Part shown: positions 12,447 through 25,569 of the stretch, one piece after another
Layout: each line of letters begins with the position of its first letter
Position numbering within the stretch: position 1 is the first letter of the stretch
NCBI RefSeq assembly: GCF_905220415.1
Contig: NC_059539.1
Span: 3,286,001 to 3,350,000, forward strand
DNA from: Colias croceus
Lineage: Eukaryota; Arthropoda; Insecta; Lepidoptera; Pieridae
Direction: 5' to 3'
Length of the DNA: 64,000 nucleotides
Program-made: the position numbers and the translations under genes
Notes under the pieces: model-generated
Databases searched by the model: none
What the model was told of the DNA's origin: nothing
Seen by the model: the letters and a program-made list of their open reading frames with translations, nothing else

Positions 12447-13298
12447 TTGCTGGAAGAATTCGAAATTATTGACTATGTCCTTGTTCAAGCTATTAAATCG
12501 ATTACAGTTTAAAAATTATTTTTTTTTAACGGAAAGTACGGAAATTACAATTAGTTGTTGTCCAATATACCTAGTTGGTAAATATACGATTTATTTTTTT
12601 AATGAAAACAATTTATAAAAAAGGATAACAATTATTGTATGAATATTTAAATACTTACCACGTAAAATAAATGTATCACTGTCAAGTGAAATAAAATACG
12701 ACATGTAGATTGTAGGTATCATTTATTGTCCTATATTTTTATATAAAACCAACCCGCCACCTACACTCCAATGTACTTCTACCGGACGCCGGCATATAAA
12801 CACGGTTCGGCGCGCGCGCAATAAAAACGCTGTAAAATTTTGATGTTTCTATTCAACATTATCCGTCTCCTTCCCCCCCATTCAACGTTGTACACCCATC
12901 CCGTTCTAGCACATGAGAATAGCCGAGATTATTATCAATGCACTTTACACAAAGCAGAAGTCCCGAAGTGAGCTGACGTTAATGTGATTTTGAAAGTAAA
13001 TCGTGTAGGTTTAGTGGCTGATAAGTGGCACGTGAACGAGGTGTCAAGTAATAAAATTAATAAATGGAGCTAGATTTCATCTCTAGGAATTGGACTTCAG
13101 ACGAAGTATGCGCGCCTAGTACTACTGGGATGTAAATTAGTATGAATTATATACGAATTTGTAGAGCTATGTACGGAGATTTTGTTTCAAAATTACTACA
13201 AATATGTTATTATTATTGATTTGTGAATTAGTACCTGAGTTTACAGATTAACACTATACAGTTGATGTACCTATGGTTTGAAATTTTAAAGTAGGTAC

Positions 13299-13564
13299 TT
13301 AAATAAATAAATAAATAAATAAATATTATAGGACATTATTACACAAATCGACCTAGTCCCACAGTAAGCTCAATTAAGGCTTGTGTTGTGGGTACTAGGC
13401 GACGATAAATATAATATTTAATAAATACATATATAGATAATAACACCCAGACCCAAGAACAAATAATTGAGTTCATCACACAAATATTTGCCCTGACCGG
13501 GGATCGAACCCGGGACCGTCGGCTCAGTAGGCAGTTACTTTACCACTGCGCCAACCGCGTCGTC
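13299..13564 (-). mobile_element. tRNA-derived SINE
   Basis: On the minus strand the element starts with a tRNA-like head holding an A box (TTGGCGCAGTGG) and a B box (GGTTCGATCCC). A roughly 190-bp tRNA-unrelated body follows, then a 3' tail of ATTT units (AAAT array at about 13301-13324 on the plus strand). It does not fold as a functional tRNA. ACTTAA occurs on both flanks and may be a short target duplication. Confidence 0.8.
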
Positions 13565-16368
13565 AACTTAACTATATAATATGTATAGTTAGATGTATAT
13601 AATATGAAATTCGGTAAATGCAACGAACATGAACAAAATTAACAATGAGGATATTAGATACACAATAATTATCTTTAAATCATAAATTAGAACCTAGAGC
13701 TTTCAGAATTTTCCTTCTTTAAACGAATCTTGGGAAGCATACATTAAATTCAATCACCTCTCATACATTATGTATTCCGTTATTATTTTCAATCCCGTAA
13801 TAATTTGTCAAAATATTCCACCAAACTTAACAACTTAATTATAACTGTTTTCAAAAGGCGGTCGCATAATAACGAAAAGGTGGTATAATTGAGGAGTCAA
13901 CATAATTACCCCCCAGATCTTATCGCTACCAATATCAACGGAATGCTGAATTCGATATAATTTCTTAATGGACCACTAATAGCCTTAAATGGGCACCTAA
14001 AATGCTGCAAATGATATTAAGGATATTGTATGTTTTTTCAATTTCCTTCATTTCCTTCGTAATAAAATAATATCTATTACAAAAATATTTTGTGGAATAC
14101 AAAATAATAACGAGCTAAATGGTGTATGATTGGGCATACAAATATCAAAGAAAACGCAAGTTATGTAAAAGCAAATCCAAAATCAGAACAATTTATTAAA
14201 TAAGTAATAACTTAACATATTATACAAATATGTATGATTATGTAGTCCTTTTACAACTTGAAAGGAATATCACTTCTACCTTAAAGAATTGACAATAAAT
14301 TATTATAAGGTTTAAAATCAATTTATAAGGTTATCAAAGTACTTGAGTAAGTTTGATTTACGTAGCCCTAAAATCTGAATTGCACCCGCACTTGTCAATT
14401 TTTGGAAATTGCAATTTTAAAAAGGTTATTAATTAATATTCTAAAAAATTCGAAAACCACAAGATTCTGTTTAATTTGGTAATAATGAAAATAAATAACT
14501 GTTCAGATATTATCTAGTAGGTAGGTACCTCAACATGTATATTGTACATAAGATGATCTATTTAACCCTTATAACAATTGTTTTAAGTTGTAAAAACTAA
14601 TAAACAATGACTAAATGCACACATCAGATCTTAAATATTAATTTTTTACTACTCCTATTGTTGGAGCGTCATTTTACCGCTCTCATCAAGCGAAAGACTT
14701 CAGTGTGAAATCATATTAAATTAGTCATCGATGTTATTAAGGCTGGAACGATTCGTCATTTCAGGGGGTTTTCACATGAATCACAATTTGTAGACATACT
14801 TAGTAATTGCGAATATAAAGTATATCCTATAGATAATATTGTAAATTCTCGAATTCAAACTCAAGAGCTTTGTTATGCTTTCACGCAAAAGCTACTGAAT
14901 ATAAATTTAGTATACAGATGGATTTTAATTAGATAATTAGAGACTCTACATTTTTATATGCTTATAAAAGAAACCAATGATGCAATCTGTTAATATCCCT
15001 TGAAAATAAAACATTGTTAACATTTTTTTTAAACCTATAGCAAATTATTATAATTTATAAGCGTAAACATAACTGATAACACAAAGTGCTAAATGATAAT
15101 TAATGAAACTATTATTCCATAAACCAAAACTACTTCTATTCAATGTAAGAACATACACATTACAGTCTACAGATTAGTCTGTATTTATATCGCAAGCGAA
15201 TCATCAATACGTCGAAACAAGTCCAACCCATCATCACAAAGCCCAGTGACGCAGCGGACTCCCATCGCAACTCGAAAATTAAATAAAAATTAATTACATA
15301 AACGCAAACTCGAACTGTCAATTACCCAATAATCTTTGTAATCGCGCCCAAATTAATAGTTACCTCTTGAAGTCATTCTCACGGGCGGATAGCCATTATT
15401 AATAACGTCTCTTCAGGGATTGACACGTCAATATAGTGGAATACAAACTTAAGTGTATACAGTGCTACGCGATTGTGAGCTCTACTACCTTATGATACGG
15501 TTTGTGGACGTGTAGAGGTTATGTTTGTGCGTTCCTTGATAGCATCGAGAGCTTTCCGTGAGACCGCGTCTCGTCATCTTGAGACAAAATGATTTTGACA
15601 CGTCATAAGGTAATTATTTGCGTATCATTGGCTGGGGCTCCGTACTCATAGTGAGTGGACAACTTTTAAACTATGATGTTGTGATGGATATTGGTGGCTT
15701 TTTTGTTTGACATGTTGAGGTTGATGGCTTTATTTCATTTTGTACTTTAATGTGACAATCGTTTAGGAAGGGTTAGAATATTGTTGATACATGCAATGTG
15801 GTTAAATAAATTGCTCTATTTTAGTTATTATTACTTTTTACATATTACCTATATGAATAAGCTATCTACTTTTATTTTTAACATACCTACCTACTCGAAA
15901 TAATGTAAGACATAAGGGTGGAACTTCTTAGGATAACAACATCAGGCTCTATATATCTACTGTTACAAAAATAATAAATATTACCCTTCTTTACTTTCTA
16001 AGTATGTTGAAAATTATTGAATAACATTTTCGAGTAATTTCCAATCTATGTACCTACCTATAGACTAGCAACAAAGAAAACAGAATGATAAGATAATATT
16101 GCCCGTGCAGCTATTTAAAGCATTTTTTTTAAATACTTTTTTGTAAAAAAATTAAGAGAAAAAGTAGGAAATATTATGAAATTGTATAATAACTACGGAA
16201 ACATGGCTAGGGCTCGACTCCGCCCCTTCACGCCCATCGCCCCCACTTCGAATTTCCCGCTTTTTCATTTCAAATTCCGAACTGTCAAAATCTGAATTTT
16301 TCAACGTCGAAAAATTCCGTGCTTAAATTAACTGGAAGCTCATATTTTTATTCGGTTTTTTTTTTATT

Positions 16369-16388
16369 GAGGTAGGTAGGTAGGTAGT
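16369..16388 (+). repeat. (GTAG)n microsatellite
   Basis: Five tandem GTAG units, GTAGGTAGGTAGGTAGGTAG. Confidence 0.85.
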
Positions 16389-16569
16389 CGTGTCTCCAAT
16401 TTTTTATAGGTTTGAATTTTAAATATTCTACAATTAAAATAATTAAGCAACTGACAATCATTTCACATCTGGACAAAGAATTTTTGAAATGTTTACTCCG
16501 TGATTTTTTTAGCTCTATGTTGTATAATAGATAAATAAAGAAGGTATTTTTTTATGTTAGCTACAACAA

Positions 16570-17560
16570 TTGAGTCGATACATATCAAACTCCGGTAAGT
16601 CCACTCCCTGCCAAAATTGAGATAACAATGGCGCCAATTTTGAATTGTAAAACTAAACCAGTCTGTACTTTTCAAAGTTAGGTAAGTCAATCGTATTTCT
16701 ATTAAAATAAGGTTTAAAGTAAATGTTTTTTTTCAAACTCCGGTATGTCCCTCGACAGTGGTTTATCAAACTCAGGTAAGTCCATTTCGACCAATCACAG
16801 CGCAGTATGGCACTAAAATGGCTGCCATTTCTCTCAATTTTGTTGAAGCTAACAGGTGTGACCAATGCTTATAAATCGTTTTAATTGATAAATGATGGAA
16901 GAAAACAGTTTTACTATAGAGGTGGTGGTTCTAGACAAAGCAAGGAAAAAAACAATACCAAAAGCTAAAACAGACAAGGCTCAGAAAACAGCTAAAAGAT
17001 AAATGAAACTCGACGCACAGCACACGCACAGTAGTTATTCCTTGCCAGCCAGCCAGGGCCGTACCGAGATTTTTTCAACCGTTTTGATTTATTGACCCCT
17101 CTCTTTGCCCAGCAGTGGGATGATAAAGGTTAATAATAATAATAATTTGTATCTTTTAATTTACATATTTTATTTTAACGTCCAATACTTACAACGCGAC
17201 GAACTATCTACCCATTTCCACCACCTCAGTACGTCCCAAAACTGAGTTCTATCAAATCCCTGTAAGTCCATTAGAGATTTTTCAAATTCCTGTAAGTCCA
17301 AACCGATGTTTTTCAAAACCCGGTAAATTTTGCTGGTACATATCAAACGCCTGTATGTCCAGATTTAAATCTAATTTTGTGGCATAATCATCAAGTAATA
17401 CATTTCTTTTTCTTCGTAAAAATAATTCTAATGTATTATATTATATCCGTCATAAATTATAAAGGTCCAAACATATTGATTTTTTAAGTTATTAAAAATA
17501 CCTCGATTCCCACATTTCTGTTAGAATGGACATACCGGAGTTTGATATGTATCGACTCAA
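16570..17560. mobile_element. TIR element with arrays of subterminal repeats
   Basis: A 34-bp terminal sequence starting TTGAGTCGATACATATCAAA (16570-16603) recurs inverted at 17527-17560. Inside are further direct copies of a degenerate unit of the form TCAAACTCCGGTAAGTCCA, at about 16671, 16731, 16761, 17248, 17281, 17311 and 17339, on both sides of a unique centre. AATT straddles both ends and may be the target duplication. A 37-codon Lys-rich open frame near 16893 in the centre is the only coding trace. The superfamily is not recognised. Confidence 0.6.
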
Positions 17561-18234
17561 TTTGAGGTACTAAAGCAATAATGCGAGTAAAACAATAAAA
17601 TACATATTCGTAAGCAATAATACATTAATCGTGCGTACAATAGCATCGAATCACGGCCACAATGGGAGGTAATTAAACCACAATCCCAATACTCTAGGCG
17701 GATCTCGGATGGTGGTCGCAATAATAAAATATGAATGTAGATTAAGAAACGTATGCAGTTTATGTTAATGCCAAATGGTGAAGAGCCTCTAAGAGGAAAT
17801 ATATAAAAAATTGTAAATATAAAGTTCGCTTTAACGCCCATCGCTCCTTGAACAGTATGTTTGAGTACCAAAATAAAATAGTTTTGGTTTTGGTATTTTT
17901 GTAGTTTATGCGGCAATTTATTTAATATTTTAATAACAGTAAGAGAAAAATATAATGATAAACTCACAACAAATTAATAATACCCTTGATGGGAGATATT
18001 AAGTGTATCAAATATATCTATCATTTTCATTTTTTTTTCTAAAAAAATGTTACCTGGATTGCATGAATGAATGTTCTTATACGTCGAAAAAAGAGATAAT
18101 CACAAGAAGTATATAACTATGTACTGCATAAACTAACATATCTGCATATTTCTCAAACTACAAATCTTAGAATATCAACCTGATAATCGGTATCTGTACA
18201 TTCGTTAATCTTATACATTAGAATGACTACGCAA

Positions 18235-18365
18235 CCACGGTGGCTTTCCCACACCGACCTCCATCGATTCTAACTGACGAAATTCGATCGATTAATATGA
18301 TAAACATATCGATATTATCGATTATTGACAAATCGATACTAACTGTACTACTGACAAATTATTCT
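18235..18365 (+). repeat. CGAT-rich repeat, unit 1
   Basis: About five ATCGAT/CGATA sites within roughly 80 bp, followed by CTGACAAATTATTCT. A diverged direct copy lies at 18670-18785. Confidence 0.5.
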
Positions 18366-18669
18366 ACACGAAACATATTTATTTACATTTATCCAGGAGG
18401 GATTATCTAGGGATAGGAAAATAATTGAAAATACTTTAAAAATTATTATATATTTTGAGACCTTTTTCATTGTAATCTAAAGTATATCCATAACCTATGT
18501 AATCTTGGATTATAACCGAGGCTTTACACATTTAATTAGTTGGTAGGTACCTAATGTTTTTTTATAACGTTTATAAAGAGATATATGTATTTATATGTAA
18601 AAAAAATACTTTTATTTAAGTCTAGAATTATATTGTTTCTACGCAACATAATCAATGCCACAAACAAGA

Positions 18670-18785
18670 GCACCATCAGTGGCTTACCATCGCTCACAAA
18701 CAAAATTCGATCTACTAAATCGATAATCTTATCGACTATTAACAAATCGATTTTATCGACACCGCTGACAAATTATCCTGTGCCT
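18670..18785 (+). repeat. CGAT-rich repeat, unit 2
   Basis: Diverged direct copy of the 18235 unit: AATTCGATC, AATCGATAAT, several TATCGA sites, then CTGACAAATTATCCT. Confidence 0.5.
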
Positions 18786-19345
18786 GTCCGTTCTCAAACA
18801 GATCTGGAACGTAATAAAACAAAATAGATTTAAACACATTTAATTGCATTCATGTTAATGCTGGAGCAATTATTAATATCTTAATTTATGCGTTCATAAG
18901 TCCGTTTCAATTTACTTTGCAAATTGTCTTATTTATGTTCAACCAAGTTAGCATGCTTTTAATGTAGCGTATAAATTGAGATTATATCTGGTTAGATCGT
19001 TTGTTATCAGTTAGCTGGTTACATCTAGGCTCCATAAATAACAGTTTACTTACTGATAATATAGACAGGTTTGAATATTCAAGATATTTTTTTCAGGCAA
19101 AAATGAATTGGCGAAAATATATTTAATTAGCTTGAGATAATACATCAAGCCATGTTTTTCTTAGATGTTTTTGATAGGAATAGAGGTAATAAAGTCTACG
19201 CTAAATTTTTACAACTCTAATTATTATGTGTATCCTGAAAAATAAGCGGTAGGAACCAGTGTAACCTTAAAGGTATATTTCTTTAATCTTCGTATTCATT
19301 GTACCTACATGTACATGAATTCTACTCCTTAAAAATAAGCAATAA

Positions 19346-19547
19346 ATCTATACTAATATTATAAAGCTGAAGAGTTTGTTTGTTTGTTTGTTTGAACGCG
19401 CTAATCTCGGGAACTACTGGTTTGATTTGAAAAATTCTTTCGGCGTTAGATAGCCCATTTATCGAGTAAGGCTATAGGCTATATATCATCACGCTTAGAC
19501 CAACAGAAGCGGAGCAATGCGGGTGAAACCGCGGGGCACAGCTAGTT
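19346..19547 (-). repeat. Lepidopteran (GTTT)n-type dispersed repeat, copy 2
   Basis: Inverted relative to the 1743 copy: ATCTATACTAATATTATAAA, GTTT array, CTCGGGAACTACTGG core, and a GC-rich CAGCTAGTT end. Confidence 0.75.
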
Positions 19548-20892
19548 ATTAATATGTACAATCCTAATAAAGACTACATCCGAATCTAAATCCCTATTTC
19601 AATACCATATTAAAACTTGAATCTACAATAAATACGAGATCCCTAATAAATTTTGTTCCCACCTCACCAAACCACAGTCCACGACCGGATAAACATTTTA
19701 TTTATACAAATTATCAACGCAGCATAATAAACACGGACAAAGCAGCTGGACCGAAAGCGATGAAGTTTATAAGTTTATAGCTATGCTTCAATTATCGCTC
19801 ATCCATATGGTATAGAATGCTAATAGAATCGATAGAATTTATGATTTATAGATCAGTTATGTAGACGTGATAGTTGGTAGGATGTATTTATTATATTTTA
19901 AACCTGATTGATATTGAAAATTGTATGTTCTGTATATATCTTTGTAGTAGATATGTACATTGTACAACAGATAATACATCTGTTATAATATTTAAGTAAT
20001 GTATGAATATTTTTAAAATTCAGATGTGAAGGCGAAGAGTGTTATAAGTTTAAGATATATCAGTGTGTTTGTGTTTGGCATTTATTTATTTATTTATTTA
20101 TTTATTCATACTTTTTTGCTCTGACTTAACTAGGAACTTAATCTAATTATAAATTTAAACAAATGGCGGTCTTATCGCTAAATAGCGATTTCTTCCAGAC
20201 AACCAGACGTACGGAAGGAAGTTAGTTTGAGGAGAGGAATAGGGCAGAGCATAAATATAATAAGTAATATGTAACTATGAGATTATCGAGAAATACAATA
20301 TATTATATTCACAAAAGTAGGTATAGGCATTGTATTTTCCAGATGGTTATGCAATTTGGTATCAACATTTCCCAATCGAAAATCTTATGTCTAGTAATAG
20401 TTCTCATTAAGTTCTAATTATATGTATCATAGAAACAGCAGTAGAAGTCACGATAACAAGTTATTTAAAAAAAAATCCCTCATCGTCGAAAGTTCTTTCG
20501 GCTATCGTTCTCCACACCTATTTTACCCGTTCATGTATTACATTCACATTAGAAGCATTTTAATTTTTTGTACCCAATTTTACAAGAAAACTTATTAAAA
20601 AATACCACGATTTAAAGATAGTCTCTCACGAAGTATTAAAAACGCATCTGCGGTCAGTACTCAGCGAATGCAGTTTATCAAGATGGGTAAATGCTCGCAA
20701 TTAGCCCATGTGAAATGTCGCATACACTTGCTAACGAGATCCCTGAGCTTAGCCGGCTACGGACACTATTAGCCACACTGTATTATAATATCTTTAGGGT
20801 TGGCGTTCATTGGAGAAGGAAAACTCAACTTTGTGAGGGCATTTTATTATTCTCGTTAAATTGAAATAGGCTTATTAATTACTCAAGAACCA

Positions 20893-21324
20893 TATCTATA
20901 CATATAATAAATCTGTAGAAGGGTCAATTCTGTACATTGAAAATATTGAAAAAATAAATAGCAGGGGGTGTTACTGGATCGATACCAAACCCAAATATGT
21001 GATTAAAAAAATTTTTGTCTGTCTGTCTGTCTGTCTGTCTGTATGTGAAGACATCACGTGAAAACTAACGGTTCGATTTCGATGAAACTTGGTATAATAA
21101 TTATACCTTATTATCCTGGGCGTAAAATAGGATATCCTATTTTTTTTATCCTGGAAAAATACGTAGAAAAAAAATTAATCTTAATTTTTCAGTTGTATCC
21201 ATAGACGTTGTTCTGTAGAACCGCGAAAACACGTTGCGTATTATTATACCTAGCCGTATTTGGGTCCAATAGATATTTATAAGATGTCATTGTCAGAGTT
21301 ACTCAAAATGGAGAAATAAACATC
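20893..21324 (-). repeat. Long lepidopteran (CAGA)n-type repeat, truncated inverted copy
   Basis: Matches the 5131-5632 element in inverted orientation over most of its length but lacks the GC-rich head, so it is 5'-truncated relative to that copy. It contains about five GTCT units. Confidence 0.75.
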
Positions 21325-24300
21325 TCCTTCTCGAAGGCTAAATTTCCCGCTTTCGATCACCGTCAGGTACCGAAATTAAAAGTCTCATTCGATATTAACA
21401 CCAAATATTCAATACATAAGAAATAGGATAGAAATTATATTTTAAATGTAATTAATATTAGCAATCTATTGTAGCCAAGAGTAATTAATAAAATATTTAC
21501 ATTTGCATAGCTACATCACATTTTCGCGCTGCATCGTCGTTTTTTTATTCCAGTGACCGCGCGTACTTAAATATCGCATTCGACCCTCCACTGATTTATG
21601 GCCCTTTTATATAGCCCCTAAAGTTTTCTAATTGTGCCTGTGTTCGACGTCATCTTAACAAACTTTTGTATAATTAGCACGGTTTTACAACAATTTTATA
21701 TGAGAATACTGTTTAATATCTAAATTATGTGATAATACTTTGTATTATTGACTCATGCTAACAATACTTGTTTCGCTCTTAAACACAAAATACCTATGTA
21801 TTAATGTATGCATAGTGCTCTAAACAATTACAATTTTATAAAATAACGTATTTGTGCGTTTAAAACAACAAAATAAGAACAGATATAATGTTGCAAATGA
21901 AAACACCGATAAATAAATATTAATTACTAATGAAATAACTGTAAACAAAACGTTACGACCCTAATAATAATAAATAGTTGGAAAATAAACGTTAACTGAA
22001 TACAAGTATTAAATTAATCCTTTCATTTCCCCGTAAAATTCATAAAATACATATTATGCCTTTAACCATAGGCACGGTGGATATTTGCATCATAGGCCTC
22101 AGCAGCTGGTCGTAGCTCGAGGCACCAAACGGAAACCAAGACATAGCCATAATAACTGTACCTAACGGTTAATTTCACACCCCCAGGGTGAACTTAACAT
22201 TCGAATTAAGCGTTCACCGTGTGAGAGAACAAATAATATAAAATTTAACACAAAACACGGAGATTACATTCTTGCGGTTGGCAATTTTGTAGCTGGCTAC
22301 ATTTCCCACCACGAGAGATTCGCAGAGTAATTGATAATAACAGAAAATGATCCGTGTCAGTAGCTGGCAGCTATGTGTTGAACAATTGCTGTATTGAGTG
22401 TTGCCAGTTTATTTTTTGTACGGAAAATATGGCATTGTTTCGACATGATGTATGGATAACACCGGTGGTCTCCCATCTGCTGAAGAAAAAAGGGGAAAAA
22501 ATATTTTAATTCATGCTCTGCTTACAGGATACATTTCATAAATTGCAATAATAAGAATAAATTAAGCACATTAAATACTTACGATTTATAACTTCATACG
22601 TTACATTGTTCGATAAAATCTATCGCATAGACCATCTCTGATAGCTTAGAGCTTTTATAAAAACCGAAGTTCTAAGTTCTTCAACAGTGTTTGTTAAACA
22701 TATAACTTGTTATATTTATAGAATTTTCTACAACGTTTACAGTATAGGTGGTATAGAATACGTGCTACTTTTTACAGCCACTTCAAAATATTGTTATTTC
22801 CTTGTGAAATAACTTTATCACTAAATTCGTAACAGGCCTTTAACTGAATCCTTTACAATATATGAATAAATATTAAATCAAGACTTTATAGACTCTTCTA
22901 TTGAGGAAATATTGTATTAGAACGCATTACTATACGATAAAACCTTTATACCGCTTATATAACTTTATGTTTAGTACCTCTAAGTAATAAAGAGAGAGGA
23001 GTGTCTGAATTAAGCTTCATACAATTTAAGATTATCATTTATGGTACCACCCGAGGTTTACAGTTTGTAATACAAGTGTTAATAGGATGACTAGAATCTA
23101 TGAAGCATCAATCTTATCAGCGAAATCTGGTGCTAATTAGAGAAACTGTGTGCTCAGAGCAAAGATGTATTGTGGTATTTGTGTAGGAAGGTTAAAGATA
23201 AGTTTGACTTAAGTCATATTGTACATTTTATCAAATTGAATGAGATTTTGTTCAAAAGGTCCATTTGTAGCTATAAATACATTGAAAAAAAAAATAACAA
23301 GTTATAAATTTTTGATAAAGTTCTATCTACGGTTCAAGTAGATGTCCAATCTGTAAAGAAGCTTCGTGTTCGCTAAATCCCTTATACCAATTGCTGTATG
23401 AAAACTCTATATTTTTTAACATCTGTAACATAGTCTGAAATATTTTATCCTTTCCAATCTCAAGTCTCACACACACTACTTTCGCCAACTCTACATTGTA
23501 ATAATGTAGAATTGTGCAATGTAGAGTCATATACCCAATACAAAAATGTAGAGATTATGATAGAGTGTGATAGAGTTTACTATGTGCAAATAAAGACTGT
23601 AAAATTTAAGCCATCATCGGTACCATACGCTACACTATCTGAAGACCCTTATTATTATTGTATCACTGACCAACAATGTTTGGGTAAACAGAGCGGAATC
23701 TCAAGACTCTTCACTCAAGAGCGCACGCGTGGCGTCGACATCAAAGCAATGCCTGACTGTGCATAATGCACATTGTAATTTGTAACGAAGCCAATCATTT
23801 ACTTGGACATGACTTCATTGAATACGTTGTTTGTTCAAGTTCTTGATAGCTTTAGAGCTCCTAGTTTCTTGCAGTTGTAGAGTTGATTATATCTATTTGT
23901 ATAGTTTAAAGTACCTATGTTGTTGTTCGCTATATTTATTGAGTAGGTACCTAATTATAAATGAGGAATAAGAAGCAGTATGGTTTAATTTTAACAGATA
24001 TTTTTGATTATGTAAATTATACACAAATATATATAATTAAATAGGACCGTATAGTTTTTGATTTCGATTAGGTACTATACAGATAATTCTTATAAGCAAT
24101 AAGTATTCTTCGGACAAAATGCATTCACAATAAATATATTGCTATATTATAGTCTCTAGCCTACTATATAGAATACCTATATTTATGTTGTGATTCGCAG
24201 TATTTCTTTGCGATTTAGAAATTTTAAATTACCATTTGAATTGCTAACGTGTTACTAACCTAAATAACGTTCAAAATATCACCCTTCTTGTTAAAATATC

Positions 24301-24839
24301 GGTCACATTAAAGTACAACAGTGTTATGTTAATTATTTTTATTAAATAATGATGATATCAAGCCCTTCTCATTAAAATTCCTGGTATGCATGTCCCCGAT
24401 GTCATTTATGCAAAATATATTTATTTAGTGATATTTGTGCGCACGCGACTCACCCTTAAAGGGGTTCTAACCCTTAACAATTTGTTGTTGTGAATGTAAT
24501 GCGAATGTGACAATGGTTAAAACATAAATCTAATGGTGATAGTTAACTATTATTAAAAATATGAATTTACTTAAAAATCTTTTGTAAGCTTGATTGTCTA
24601 TATTTTGCTGTAGGTTTTTACATTCTATATGTAAATAAATTTTTAAAGTAAATTTATTTTTAAAATAAATCGCAATATGAGTATGTACTTATATCTTAAA
24701 TCTATGTTTTCTTAACTTTTAGGATATCGTATTATATTTTTTTTAGTTATTTTTCTATCTACCTATATATTTTACTTATCTATAAAATCGTCACATTATA
24801 TTATTTAAAAAGTAATTGCTATAATCATTACACTTACAA

Positions 24840-25474
24840 TGGGGAATTATAACCCGGGTAAAACGCGTGGGGCGGCATTTTATAAGCAGGGATTGCGTCC
24901 AGGGTGCCACTGTGAAACGCGGTCGCTCTCCGAACACACGGGCTTAGCTCATCAAAGCAACAGTTTTGTGCCGAAATATCGACGAATAATTGCGTAAACA
25001 AGGATAATCAACGAGTAGGTGGAGCCGGCGGCGGCCGCACGCCCCTCTAAACTTTTTTCTCGTCGTCTGGGCGGCGCGGAGAGCACGCCTCGCGTCCCAC
25101 GCGAACATCCATGCCCGGCCAAAGACGCTCTATAGACAACCCGACGGCAACGCGCCGACGGCGTAACGTAAACAAACATTTGATACACTCCAATCGACTG
25201 TGGTGAATTCGAACCGTACACTCCATGCGGCCGTACCGGTGACCCTCCCCCAATTAGCAATCAATAACGTCCATTTCAGCGATACAAAATAGCTTTTTAG
25301 TTGACGCCCGATAAACCATGAAATTCCCGCACGGACTAAACTATTCGTAAAATGTTTCCGAACCAGTTTACAGTCGTTCTTTAGTGTATTAAAAATGTGT
25401 GGCTCTCGATTTTGTACAAGTTGAACAAGTGAACGGCAAACGATGAGACAATACGAGGATGTAGTGTTGCCGAC
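24840..25474 (+). promoter_or_regulatory. Wnt10 promoter and 5' UTR region (CpG-rich)
   Basis: The base composition changes abruptly from A+T-rich to CpG-rich at about 24.85 kb and stays so up to the Wnt10 start codon, as expected of a developmental gene promoter plus leader. TTTATAAGC near 24879-24887 is a possible TATA-like element. Short upstream ORFs begin at 25318, 25351, 25394 and 25443. The transcription start cannot be fixed from sequence alone. Confidence 0.5.
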
Positions 25475-25478
25475 ATGA
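25443..25478 (+). other. Upstream ORF overlapping the Wnt10 start (ATGA)
   Basis: An 11-codon frame (MRQYEDVVLPT) whose TGA stop shares bases with the Wnt10 ATG at 25475. It could damp or couple Wnt10 translation if it lies in the mRNA leader, which is inferred. Confidence 0.5.
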
Positions 25479-25569
25479 ATATAGCTAGAGTCGCCGGGGA
25501 AAACTGCAGAATGTCCTGGACATTCCCAGCGATAATAATCCTATTCGTCCCACTGTTGAACATGGCGAG
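25475..25569 (+). CDS. Wnt10: Wnt10 exon 1 (signal peptide)
   Basis: Encodes residues 1-31 plus two bases of Ser32 and ends at the donor GTGAGT. The hydrophobic core PAIIILFVPLL gives the signal peptide. The start codon overlaps the stop of an upstream ORF (ATGA). Confidence 0.85.

Larger units (their letters stand above)
12447..24839. other. Intergenic region, right part (tRNA-Gly to Wnt10 promoter)
   Basis: No supported protein gene. Contents listed separately: a SINE at 13299, a repeat-rich TIR element at 16570, two CGAT-rich repeats near 18.3 and 18.7 kb, and dispersed repeats at 19346 and 20893. The longest open frame (17557-17967, minus, 136 codons) has no recognisable domain. An inverted repeat (ACTCTACATTG, 23488-23498 against 23517-23527) is the only other small structure I noted. 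Confidence 0.5.

Noticed and set aside
13494..13562. SINE head as a functional tRNA gene
   Set aside because: Has A and B boxes but no proper cloverleaf, and is continuous with a SINE body and ATTT tail.
17557..17967. 136-codon minus-strand ORF, the longest outside the two genes and their shadows
   Set aside because: Hydrophobic low-complexity translation with no family resemblance; overlaps the end of a TIR element; no supporting signals.
23512..23766. 84-codon plus-strand ORF upstream of Wnt10
   Set aside because: No recognised motif, signal peptide or splice context; chance length.
24952..25260. 102-codon minus-strand ORF in the CpG-rich Wnt10 leader
   Set aside because: G+C-rich DNA has few stops; the frame is Arg/Gly-rich noise lying over the promoter and 5' UTR.
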